Origin: Methylocystaceae bacterium
Lineage (GTDB): Bacteria > Pseudomonadota > Alphaproteobacteria > Rhizobiales > Beijerinckiaceae
Assembly: GCA_003105285.1 (NCBI GenBank)
Contig: PQAN01000035.1
Coordinates: 5,643 to 24,031 of the forward strand
Length of the DNA stretch: 18,389 bases
Reading direction: 5' to 3'
Every line of letters starts with the position of its first letter. The first letter of the stretch is position 1. The notes beneath the pieces were generated by a model. It made no database searches. It saw only the letters and a list, made by a program, of their open reading frames with translations, and was not told where the DNA came from. Made by a program: the position numbers and the translations under genes. Below, piece by piece: positions 8,117-14,410 of the stretch.

Positions 8117-8271
8117 TATTAAGTAGCGTCGACTGGGCTGTAGAGAGTTTTTTGACAGCCCTGTGAATATCCCGGAAAAAGCCGAACTTATAGATATTTG
8201 CCCGCGTACGTACGGTGCACAACGCAGTTGCGGGCGTGAATACCGCGTCGCGCTCCAAAGCCCGGATATCT

Positions 8272-8295
8272 ATCGACAGGAATGTTCCTGTTGAT
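8272..8295. repeat. 24-bp imperfect palindrome upstream of maf
   Basis: ATCGACAGGAA (8272-8282) and TTCCTGTTGAT (8285-8295) form 11-bp arms with one mismatch around a 2-base centre. In RNA the mismatch would be a G-U pair, giving an 11-bp stem. No T-run follows, so it looks more like an operator or leader hairpin than a terminator. Confidence 0.7.
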
Positions 8296-8413
8296 CGGGA
8301 GGCCTCGATATGTCCAGCTGTTCACAGCATGCAGGCTTCGGAGCCGATTCTATCCCCGTTATGCCCGGTCCTCCGTCGCCCTGTGCGTTCCTTCAGCATT
8401 TGCGGAAAACGTC

Positions 8414-9046
8414 ATGACCGCCGCGAAGATTCATTCTTTCTGGCTCGATCCCATGCCCTTGGCGCTCGCCTCAAAGAGCAAGGGGCGCCGCCTCGTGCTG
8501 GAGCAGACCGGAATAGATTTTACGACCCATCCGGCCGAGATCGACGAACGGGCGATCGAAGCGGAGGTCGCGCGAACCGGCGGGGGGGCGGACGAGATCG
8601 CGACCCGATTGGCGCGGGACAAGGCGCTCGCCGTCTCGGCCGAATTGAAAGGCCGTCTCGTGCTCGGCGCCGATCAGGTGGCGAGCTGCGAGGGCCGTCG
8701 ATTCGGCAAGCCGGCGGATGTCTCGCGCGCGGCCGAGCAATTGCGTTTTCTCGCCGGGCGCGAGCATCGGCTTCACTCGGCCGCCGCCCTCGTTCGCGAC
8801 GGCGCGGTGCTGTTCGAGACCATAGGCCATGCCGATCTGAAGATGCGGCCGCTCTCCGACGCCTTTATCGGGTCTTATCTTGCCGTCGTCGGCGCGGATG
8901 TCGCCGCCAGCGCCGGCGCCTATCAGATCGAAGGGCTGGGCATCCATTTGTTCGAGCGGATCGCCGGCGACCATTGGACCATTCTCGGCCTGCCTCTGCT
9001 TCCCATTCTGGAGGCCGCGAGAGCCCTGGGTGTGTTGCGCGCATGA
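8414..9046 (+). CDS. maf: Maf-family nucleotide pyrophosphatase (YceF-like)
   Basis: Maf proteins hydrolyse non-canonical or modified nucleoside triphosphates to the monophosphate and pyrophosphate. The N-terminal motif LALASKSKGRRLVLEQTGIDF (about 16-36) is the family's LASxSxxRRxxLxxxG. The putative catalytic Asp is in LGADQVASCEG (Asp87), and the C-terminus has YQIEGLGIHLFERIAGDHWTILGLP. The GADQ sequence resembles the GSDQ of E. coli YceF, an enzyme reported to prefer 7-methyl-GTP, rather than the ADT of the dTTP/UTP subgroup. Specificity is therefore inferred. I start at the ATG at 8414 (210 residues) because the 44 residues added by an upstream ATG are not conserved in character. It is the first rightward gene from the candidate origin. 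Confidence 0.92.
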   Translation: MTAAKIHSFWLDPMPLALASKSKGRRLVLEQTGIDFTTHPAEIDERAIEAEVARTGGGADEIATRLARDKALAVSAELKGRLVLGADQVASCEGRRFGKPADVSRAAEQLRFLAGREHRLHSAAALVRDGAVLFETIGHADLKMRPLSDAFIGSYLAVVGADVAASAGAYQIEGLGIHLFERIAGDHWTILGLPLLPILEAARALGVLRA

Positions 9047-9113
9047 CGCGTAGACTTTTTCCTTTTGCGTGTTTCCGAAGTCGAAGCGTCCACTCCGGCT
9101 CGAGGGGATCGAC

Positions 9114-9704
9114 ATGCTGATCATCGGTCTTACCGGCTCTATCGGCATGGGCAAGTCGACGACGGCGGAGATGTTTCGCGCCGAAGGCGCGTCGGTCTAT
9201 AATTCCGATCAGGCGGTGCATGACATCTACCGCGGTCCCGCGGCGGCGCGAATCGAAGCATTGTTTCCCGGAACCACCGTCGACGGCGCCGTGGATCGCG
9301 CCGAGCTGGCCGCAAGGGTTCTCGGCGATGCGGAGGCGTTGCGCCGGCTCGAGAGCCTCGTGCATCCTCTCGTACTCGAAAAGCGACAGGAGTTCCTCGA
9401 AGAGCGCCGTCGGCGCGGCGACAAATTCGTCGTCTTGGACATTCCCCTTCTGTTCGAAACGGGTGCGGAATCCCAGGTCGACGCGATCGTCGTCGTTTCG
9501 GCGCCGGAAGACGTGCAGAAGAGCAGAGTCCTGGCGCGCCCTGGCATGACTGCCGAAAAATTCGCGGCCATTTCGGCAAAGCAGCTTCCAGACAGCGAGA
9601 AACGCCGTCGCGCCGATTTCGTGGTGCATACCGATCGCGGACTCGACGCCGCGCGCGAAGAAGTTCGATCGATCCTGCGCGCGCTCGCAGATCGGGAACG
9701 GTGA
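9114..9704 (+). CDS. coaE: Dephospho-CoA kinase
   Basis: CoaE phosphorylates the ribose 3'-hydroxyl of dephospho-CoA, the last step of coenzyme A synthesis. The P-loop GSIGMGKS is at residues 8-15, the conserved NSDQAVHDIY segment at about 30-39 (family DADxxxHxLY), and the substrate-site motif LDIPLLFETG at 108-117. Length is 196 residues, typical of the family. The ATG at 9114 has GAGGGG 6 bases upstream, and an in-frame upstream start adds only non-conserved residues. Only 67 bases separate it from maf. In many rhizobia aroE lies between the two, and there is no room for it or a remnant here. Confidence 0.96.
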   Translation: MLIIGLTGSIGMGKSTTAEMFRAEGASVYNSDQAVHDIYRGPAAARIEALFPGTTVDGAVDRAELAARVLGDAEALRRLESLVHPLVLEKRQEFLEERRRRGDKFVVLDIPLLFETGAESQVDAIVVVSAPEDVQKSRVLARPGMTAEKFAAISAKQLPDSEKRRRADFVVHTDRGLDAAREEVRSILRALADRER

Positions 9705-9774
9705 GGGCGGTCATCGAACAGGGTTCGACCAGTCGAATTTCCGATTGTCGTTCCGGTCGCCGTCGCTATACCTT

Positions 9775-9832
9775 GGAGCGTTTCCAGCCGAAGTGGGAAC
9801 CGGTTCGACGTCGGACACGCGTCAAAACAAGA
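9775..9832 (+). repeat. Dispersed intergenic repeat, copy A
   Basis: A 58-base segment containing GAGCGTTTCCAGCCGAAGTG, CCGGTTCG and ACGCGTCAAAACAAGA recurs at 10721-10778 with 5 mismatches by hand alignment. Similar elements (GAAGTGG-ACCGGTTCG-AACGCGTCAAAACAA) are common between genes in Hyphomicrobiales genomes, as I remember them. Confidence 0.85.
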
Positions 9833-9920
9833 CTCTAGGGTGGATCGCTCGCGCGAAGTCGCGTAACGTCGGTCGCCGATCCGTTATCACGCGAAGCGAT
9901 TCAGATTTTGCCTGTGAGTC

Positions 9921-9950
9921 CTGGATTGTTTCGCTGCGCACGCAATGACG
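9921..9950 (+). repeat. Short dispersed repeat resembling the CATTGCGAGCGAAGCAATCC family
   Basis: The 30 bases running from CTGGATTGTTTCGCTGCGCA to CGCAATGACG are close to a short interspersed repeat (complement CGTCATTGCGnGCGnAGCGAAnCAATCCAG) that I recall in intergenic DNA of many proteobacteria. Here it has two or three departures from that form. Only one copy is in the window, so the assignment rests on recognition. Confidence 0.5.
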
Positions 9951-10029
9951 GCCGGCGTTTTCGAGACAGGCCGTCCCGCGGCAGTCGACAGCATAGGGAC
10001 TCGTTCGGTGTCACCGGAGCTTATGAAGA

Positions 10030-10722
10030 ATGCGTGAAATCGTCTTCGATACGGAGACGACGGGGCTCGATCCCGCCAAAGGTCATCGCGTCGTCGAAAT
10101 CGGCGCCGTGGAGATCTCCAATCTCATTCCGACCGGACGCGTTTTCCATTTCTATCTCGATCCCGAACGCGACATGCCGGAGGAGGCGTTCCGCGTCCAT
10201 GGGCTTTCCACCGAGTTCCTGACGGGCCAGAAAAAATTCCGCGACATCGCCGATCCGTTTCTCGAATTCATCGAGGACGCAAATCTCATCGCCCATAACG
10301 CCGAATTCGACATACGTTTCCTGAACGCGGAACTGGCGCTGCTCGGCTTGCCGCTGCTCGGCTTCGATCGTGTGGTCGATACTCTCGCGCTGGCGCGACG
10401 GCGCCATCCCGGCGCGTCCAATTCCCTCGACGCGCTCTGTCAGCGCTATGGCGTCGACACGTCGCGACGTGACAAGCACGGCGCTCTTCTCGACGCAGGA
10501 CTGCTCGCGGAAGTCTACGCGGAACTGATGGGCGGACGCCAAGCCGCTCTGCTGCTTCAATCGAAGGGCGTCGCGACGGTGGACGCCAGCGGCGATCTGC
10601 AGCGCCATCGCCCTTTGCCGCTCGGCCCTCTGCTGACCGCCGTGGAGCTCGAAGCGCACACGAAGTTCGTCGCGAGCCTTGGAAAAGCGCCTCTCTGGCG
10701 TCGCTACCAGACCGAAGGCTAG
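10030..10722 (+). CDS. dnaQ: DNA polymerase III epsilon subunit (proofreading exonuclease)
   Basis: DnaQ is the 3'-5' exonuclease that edits errors in the replicative polymerase core, bound to the alpha subunit through its C-terminus. All DEDDh residues are visible: FDTETTGLDP gives Asp7 and Glu9 (Exo I), HNAEFDIRFL gives Asp94 (Exo II), and KHGALLDAGLLAEVY gives His150 and Asp155 (Exo III). The tail after about residue 170 probably carries the clamp- and alpha-binding segments. Length is 230 residues, normal. The ATG follows a GGAG about 10 bases upstream. The coaE-dnaQ pair is conserved in alphaproteobacteria, but here 325 bases of repeats separate them. The stop codon overlaps the start of repeat copy B. 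Confidence 0.97.
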   Translation: MREIVFDTETTGLDPAKGHRVVEIGAVEISNLIPTGRVFHFYLDPERDMPEEAFRVHGLSTEFLTGQKKFRDIADPFLEFIEDANLIAHNAEFDIRFLNAELALLGLPLLGFDRVVDTLALARRRHPGASNSLDALCQRYGVDTSRRDKHGALLDAGLLAEVYAELMGGRQAALLLQSKGVATVDASGDLQRHRPLPLGPLLTAVELEAHTKFVASLGKAPLWRRYQTEG

Positions 10723-10778
10723 AGCGTTCCCAGCCGAAGTGGAAACCGGTTCGGCGTCGGAAACGCGTCAAAACAAGA
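10721..10778 (+). repeat. Dispersed intergenic repeat, copy B
   Basis: This is the second copy of the 58-base element at 9775-9832, with 5 mismatches. It begins inside the dnaQ TAG stop codon. A third, partial copy of the first 19 bases (AGAGCGTTTCCCGCCGAAG) is at 10822-10840, beyond the palindrome at 10781-10823. Confidence 0.85.
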
Positions 10779-10780
10779 AG

Positions 10781-10823
10781 CTGGAGTCTCTCCGTGTTTC
10801 AATGAAACATGGAAAGACTCCAG
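10781..10823. terminator. 43-bp palindrome between convergent dnaQ and secB (probable bidirectional terminator)
   Basis: The sequence is symmetric about A10802: outer perfect arms CTGGAGTCT / AGACTCCAG (9 bp), an imperfect 5-base step, and inner perfect arms TGTTTCA / TGAAACA (7 bp). It lies 59 bases after the dnaQ stop and 28 bases after the secB stop, where a two-way terminator would be expected. There is no T-run on either side, so it may act by structure, with Rho, or simply be part of the repeat element around it. Confidence 0.55.
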
Positions 10824-10851
10824 AGCGTTTCCCGCCGAAGCGCGCCAGCGG

Positions 10852-11328
10852 TCAGTTCGCGTTTGCCGGGGCTTGCTGCTCGGCCTGCGCGGCGCGCTGC
10901 TGATAGAGCGCCAAAAAGTCGATCGGATCGACATAGAGAGGCGGGAAACCGCCGTTTCTCGTCGCGTCGGCGACGATCTGCCGGATGAAGGGGAACAAGA
11001 GCCTCGGGCATTCGATCATGACGATCGGATGAATCTGCTCGGCGGGAATATTCACCAGACGAAAGACGCCGGCATAATCCAAGTCCAGCTTGAACAGGAC
11101 GTCGGCGCCTTCGCCGGCCGAAGCGTCGAGTGAGACCGAGACTTCGAAATCGGTCGGCGCCAGTTGCTTGGCGTTCACATTGACCTGAATGCCGATGTCC
11201 GGCGCCTTGTCGCGCGGACCGAGCGAGCGCGGCGCATTCGGATTCTCGAAGGACAGGTCCCTCACATATTGCACCAGCACATTGAGGCTGGGAGCGCCGT
11301 TCGCGCCGCTTCCATTCGTATCGCTCAT
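10852..11328 (-). CDS. secB: Protein-export chaperone SecB
   Basis: SecB is a homotetrameric cytoplasmic chaperone that keeps preproteins unfolded and hands them to SecA. The family start LNVLVQYVRDLSFENPNAP is at about residues 15-33. The C-terminal half has HPIVMIECPRLLFPFIRQIVADATRNGGFPPLYVDPIDF, highly typical of the SecB core. Length is 158 residues with an Ala/Gln-rich C-terminal tail. The ATG has AGGAG 8 bases upstream. The gene converges on dnaQ and follows fxsA on the same strand after 120 bases. A SecB next to dnaQ and fxsA is a usual alphaproteobacterial arrangement. Confidence 0.98.
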   Translation of the reverse strand: MSDTNGSGANGAPSLNVLVQYVRDLSFENPNAPRSLGPRDKAPDIGIQVNVNAKQLAPTDFEVSVSLDASAGEGADVLFKLDLDYAGVFRLVNIPAEQIHPIVMIECPRLLFPFIRQIVADATRNGGFPPLYVDPIDFLALYQQRAAQAEQQAPANAN

Positions 11329-11424
11329 CAGTCACGCTCCTTGCCGACTTCGGTCCCTGGACGACGAACCAAAATCGCGAAAAATCATGGCCGCCGCCCT
11401 AACACGTCTCCATTCGAGCGACAA

Positions 11425-11454
11425 GGCGCGAAGCTACGGGGCGCGAAGTTACGG
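11425..11454. repeat. 15-bp tandem duplication at the fxsA stop
   Basis: GGCGCGAAGCTACGG (11425-11439) is followed directly by GGCGCGAAGTTACGG (11440-11454), 14/15 identical. On the minus strand each copy carries an in-frame stop of fxsA (TAA, then TAG five codons later). The duplication thus created a tandem stop. Confidence 0.85.
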
Positions 11455-11922
11455 AGATCGCGCGGGTTCGCCGGCGGTCCGTTGGGGCGCGCGGCTTCGC
11501 CGTCTGCGCCGGTCGTTCAGCCTCGTCCATTCGTTGGGCGCGAGGTCGATCGTCTGCGGTCCGCGCTTGGCGGTCCCGTTGCGGATACGGTCGGCGAGGC
11601 TGGCGCGAACCGACGGCGCCTTCAGCGCGAGGCCGATGAGATCGGAGGCGAAGCCGGGAAGAATCAACAAGATGCAGCCGACGGCCTCGAGCGTTCCCTC
11701 CAGCAGATTGCCGCTCGATCTCATTTGCGCGCGGGGATTTGCGACGCGGCCGCGCAGATAGACGAACAGACGCTTGATGTCCGCGAGCCCGAGCAGCGTC
11801 GTGCCGACGCCGAGCGCGATCGCCGCCAGCGTCCCGAGGAACTGAACGACGAGAATGAAAGCGACGATCTCGATCACGAGCCACGCCGTCACGACATAGG
11901 CGACGAGTTTCGACTTGTTCAC
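11449..11922 (-). CDS. fxsA: FxsA family membrane protein
   Basis: FxsA is a small cytoplasmic-membrane protein whose overproduction lets E. coli escape exclusion of phage T7 by the F plasmid; its normal role is not established. The 157-residue product has hydrophobic segments at about 7-28 and 29-47 and a third at about 79-101 containing GCILLILPGFASDLIGLAL, the family's LxxPGxxxDxxGxxL motif. The C-terminal tail is basic. I chose the GTG at 11922, giving MNKSKLVAYVVTAW, because GGGAGGA stands 6-7 bases before it. A longer upstream frame overlaps the divergent Tim44 gene and is not plausible. It shares a 65-bp divergent intergenic region with that gene. Confidence 0.9.
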   Translation of the reverse strand: MNKSKLVAYVVTAWLVIEIVAFILVVQFLGTLAAIALGVGTTLLGLADIKRLFVYLRGRVANPRAQMRSSGNLLEGTLEAVGCILLILPGFASDLIGLALKAPSVRASLADRIRNGTAKRGPQTIDLAPNEWTRLNDRRRRRSRAPQRTAGEPARSP

Positions 11923-11987
11923 GCCGGTCCTCCCGCTCGCCTGCCGAACCCGGTCAAGGGGTTGATTCGTGACATCTGGGACGCGAC

Positions 11988-12731
11988 ATGATACCGGACA
12001 ATCCCCACGATCGGGAGATGCTTCTCTTGCCGGCACAAGATTCCTTCGATCCTTCGATCCTCGTCCTCGCCGCGCTCGCGGTGTTCGTCGTCTGGAAACT
12101 GTGGTCGGTGCTGGGGGTTCGCACCGACCGGGAGCGGCCGGCAGCCGATCGGCCGCGCGGCTCGGGAGGACGCATCGGCGCCGAGCCGCTTCCTCCTCCG
12201 CCGGCGTCGGACGCGTCCTTTGCATCGGCCGGCGCTCCTTCGGCGCAGCTCTGGACCGGCTTGGCCGAGCCGGGAAGCAAGGGTTGGGCGGGGCTCGACG
12301 CCGTCGCCGCCGCCGACCGCGGTTTCTCGGGCGCGACCTTCATCGACGGCGCGAAGAAGGCTTATGAGCTGATCGTCGAGGCCTTCGCGCGGGGCGACCG
12401 CGACACGCTGCACAATCTTCTCGCGAAGGATGTCTTCGAAAGCTTTGCCGCCGAGATCGCCGGGCGCGAACAGCGCGGCGAGACGGCCGAGGCCCGTCTG
12501 GTGTCGATCGACAGAGCGACGGTCGAAGACGCGCAGGTCGATCTCAGAAAGGCGCAGATCACGGTGCGCTTCGTCGTGCAGTTGATTTCGTCGCGGCGCA
12601 ACCGCGCCGGAGAGGCGATCGAAGGCGACGCCACGGAGCCGCACGAAATCATCGACCTGTGGACCTTTGCGCGCGACGTCGCGTCGCGCGATCCGAATTG
12701 GAAGCTGGTCGCGACGGAATCCATCCATTAG
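11988..12731 (+). CDS. Tim44/TimA domain membrane-anchored protein
   Basis: This has a single membrane segment near the N-terminus (about residues 23-42, SILVLAALAVFVVWKLWSVLG), a low-complexity Pro/Ala/Gly-rich linker (about 50-95), and a C-terminal Tim44-like domain. The domain begins at FIDGAKKAYELIVEAFARGDRDTLHNLLAKDVFESF, with a later DLWTFARDVASRDPNWKLVAT. Mitochondrial Tim44 tethers the import motor; the bacterial homologue (TimA) is an inner-membrane protein whose function is poorly defined. Length 247 is normal. The first ATG is used; one ten codons later has its purine stretch directly abutting. It lies 9 bases before mltA and diverges from fxsA, across from secB. That export-related setting is suggestive only. 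Confidence 0.9.
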   Translation: MIPDNPHDREMLLLPAQDSFDPSILVLAALAVFVVWKLWSVLGVRTDRERPAADRPRGSGGRIGAEPLPPPPASDASFASAGAPSAQLWTGLAEPGSKGWAGLDAVAAADRGFSGATFIDGAKKAYELIVEAFARGDRDTLHNLLAKDVFESFAAEIAGREQRGETAEARLVSIDRATVEDAQVDLRKAQITVRFVVQLISSRRNRAGEAIEGDATEPHEIIDLWTFARDVASRDPNWKLVATESIH

Positions 12732-12740
12732 GCGCGTCGT

Positions 12741-13853
12741 GTGTCGGATCCCATCGATCTCGAGCCGATAGGTTTCGACGCCCTACCGGCGATCGATGAG
12801 GATGATCTCGTCGAAGCGTTTCGCGCCTTTAGGCGTTCTGCCGCCTCGATCGCGGCGGGCGCGCGGCCGCAGAGGCCCGCCGCCGCGCCCCGCGAAGAGC
12901 TGCTCGCCGTCAGCCGGCTCGCGTTGGAAAACGTGAAGGCTGCGCGTTCGAACGCCGCAGCGCGCGTGTTTTTCCAAACGCATTTTCGTCCGTTCCGACT
13001 GCCGGGGTCTGGTTTCCTCACCGCCTATTACGAAGGGATCGTCGACGCGCGCCTCACGCCCGACGACGAGTTTCGCACGCCGGTTCTGGCGCGTCCGGAC
13101 GACCTCGTCACATTGAACGAGGCGCCGATCGTAGGCGAAGATGGCGAGATCCTGACCGGCGCTCGACGACTTTCCGACGGGAGCCTCGCGCCTTTTCCGG
13201 ATCGTCGCGCCATCGAGGAGCATGACGGTTTCGAACAACGTCCGCCGATCGCCTATGTGCGCGACCCGGTCGAATTGTTCCTCATGCAGGTGCAAGGCTC
13301 GGCTCGATTGCGGCTCGCCGACGGGGGCGAGCTGACGCTCACCTATGACGGCCGCAACAGCCGGCCCTATACGTCGATCGGCCGTCTGCTCGTCGAGCGC
13401 GGGCTCGTTCCCGCCGAGGCGATGTCGCTCGAAACATTGATGGCCACGGTCCGCGCCATGGGGCAGGAGCCCGGCGCGCCGGGCGCGCGATTGATGCAGG
13501 AGAATCGGTCTTACGTATTTTTCCGGGCCGACGCGTCGCAAGAGCGGCGCTCGGGTCCGATCGGCGGACAGGGCTGCGCGCTGACCCCCTTCCGCTCGAT
13601 CGCCGTGGATCGATCTTTGTGGTCCTATGGACTTCCGTTCTTCATCACTGCGGACCTACCCTGGCGCGGGGTCGCCGAAACGAGGTTCGAGCGTCTGATG
13701 ATCGCGCAGGACACAGGTTCGGCGATCGTCGGCGCGGCGCGCGCCGATCTCTTTTTCGGCTCCGGCGAAGGCGCCGGCCATCTGGCGGGGCGCGTGCGCC
13801 ATGCCGGCGAATTCGTCGTTCTGCTGCCGCGCCGAGCGGGGGACGGGCGATGA
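12741..13853 (+). CDS. mltA: Membrane-bound lytic murein transglycosylase A
   Basis: MltA cleaves peptidoglycan glycan strands to give 1,6-anhydro-muropeptides. The MltA domain (FLTAYYEGIVDARL at about 92-105 through VELFLMQVQGSARL at about 177-190) is followed by the 3D domain. The 3D domain holds MIAQDTGSAIVGAARADLFFG (320-340), with Asp324 at the position of the catalytic aspartate, then GAGHLAGRVRHAGEFVVLLP. Length is 370 residues. The start is a GTG 9 bases after the Tim44 gene with only a weak ribosome site. Oddly, the N-terminus (MSDPIDLEPIGFDAL) shows neither a signal peptide nor a lipobox, although E. coli MltA is an outer-membrane lipoprotein. The stop overlaps the next start as ATGA. 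Confidence 0.92.
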   Translation: MSDPIDLEPIGFDALPAIDEDDLVEAFRAFRRSAASIAAGARPQRPAAAPREELLAVSRLALENVKAARSNAAARVFFQTHFRPFRLPGSGFLTAYYEGIVDARLTPDDEFRTPVLARPDDLVTLNEAPIVGEDGEILTGARRLSDGSLAPFPDRRAIEEHDGFEQRPPIAYVRDPVELFLMQVQGSARLRLADGGELTLTYDGRNSRPYTSIGRLLVERGLVPAEAMSLETLMATVRAMGQEPGAPGARLMQENRSYVFFRADASQERRSGPIGGQGCALTPFRSIAVDRSLWSYGLPFFITADLPWRGVAETRFERLMIAQDTGSAIVGAARADLFFGSGEGAGHLAGRVRHAGEFVVLLPRRAGDGR

Positions 13854-14401
13854 ACGAGGGGCCCCGCGAGACTCGGCGCTCCCGTTTCCTGTCGCCGGAT
13901 GAAATCGAACTCTGGACCCGGGTCACGGCCGATGTCCGGCCGTCGCCCGGCCGCGCCGCGCGCCGCGCGCCGGAACCCGGCGTCCCGAGAAGCGCCGAGC
14001 AAAAGAACGCGCCCGCGCCGCAGACGGTCGAGAAAAAACCGCAGCCGCGGCCGTCGCCGCTCTCGGATCTCGATCATCGCACCCGGACGAAGCTGCGCCG
14101 GGGGAGGCTCGAGGTCGACGCCAAGCTCGATCTGCACGGATTGCGGCAGGCGGAGGCGCAGCGCGCCTTGCTCGACTTCCTGCGCCGCGCTCAAGCAGCG
14201 GGCGCCCGCATGGCGATCGTGGTGACGGGCAAAGGCTCGCGCAGCGAAGAGGGCGGCGTGCTTCGCCGCTTGGTTCCCCTCTGGCTGCAGGCGCCGCATC
14301 TTCGCGACGTCGTCGGGAGCTTCGGCGAAGCCTCGCGCCATCATGGCGGCGAGGGCGCGCTCTATGTGCAGATCAGGCGAGCGGATCGCGGGCGAAGCTA
14401 G
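13850..14401 (+). CDS. Smr domain protein
   Basis: The C-terminal half is an Smr (small MutS-related) domain: LDLHGLRQAEAQRALLDFL (93-111) carries the LDLHG motif, and VVTGKGSRSEEGGVLRRLVPLWL (124-146) carries TGKG. Stand-alone Smr proteins of this size are usually nucleases acting on structured DNA or on mRNA, the latter in ribosome rescue (as E. coli SmrB); which applies here cannot be told. The N-terminal ~85 residues are charged, proline-rich and probably disordered. Length is 183 residues. The ATG overlaps the mltA stop by 4 bases, so translation is coupled. It ends only 9 bases from the convergent hemY stop, with no terminator visible between. Confidence 0.9.
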   Translation: MNEGPRETRRSRFLSPDEIELWTRVTADVRPSPGRAARRAPEPGVPRSAEQKNAPAPQTVEKKPQPRPSPLSDLDHRTRTKLRRGRLEVDAKLDLHGLRQAEAQRALLDFLRRAQAAGARMAIVVTGKGSRSEEGGVLRRLVPLWLQAPHLRDVVGSFGEASRHHGGEGALYVQIRRADRGRS

Positions 14402-14410
14402 AGCATTCTG

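Larger units (their letters stand above)
7958..8413. other. Candidate chromosomal replication origin (oriC)
   Basis: This 456-bp stretch has no plausible gene and lies between divergent hemE and maf. Positions 8031-8070 hold only 7 G/C in 40 bases, against a strongly GC-rich background, and would be a suitable unwinding element. TCATCCACA at 8108-8116 differs by one base from the DnaA box TTATCCACA; weaker 7/9 matches are CTATCGACA near 8270 and the complement of TGTGAATAT at 8162. GANTC sites occur at 8054 and 8345. Inverted repeats occur at 8079-8104, 8205-8214 (CGTACGTACG) and 8272-8295. In Caulobacter and Sinorhizobium the origin lies beside hemE, and the parAB-parS cluster is only 4.5-8 kb away. 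Only one DnaA box is strong, so exact boundaries are unknown. Confidence 0.7.
9705..10029. other. coaE-dnaQ intergenic region with dispersed repeats
   Basis: These 325 bases hold no protein-like frame. A short palindrome TTCGACCAGTCGAA at 9724-9737 followed by TTT may be a weak coaE terminator. A 58-base repeat copy lies at 9775-9832 and a second repeat type at 9921-9950, both annotated separately. The dnaQ promoter must lie here or further upstream, but I cannot pick out -35/-10 boxes. Confidence 0.6.

Noticed and set aside
8048..8122. Canonical CtrA boxes
   Set aside because: TTAA motifs are spaced 21, 21 and 29 bases, not the 11 needed for TTAA-N7-TTAA.
8152..8197. TTGACA at 8152 with TATAGAT at 8189 as a maf promoter
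   Set aside because: Spacing is about 31 bases, far from the 16-18 required; no good -10 lies at the proper distance.
8282..8413. Upstream in-frame extension of maf by 44 residues
   Set aside because: The added residues have no resemblance to Maf N-termini and lie in the origin-like region with its palindrome; the ATG at 8414 gives the normal length.
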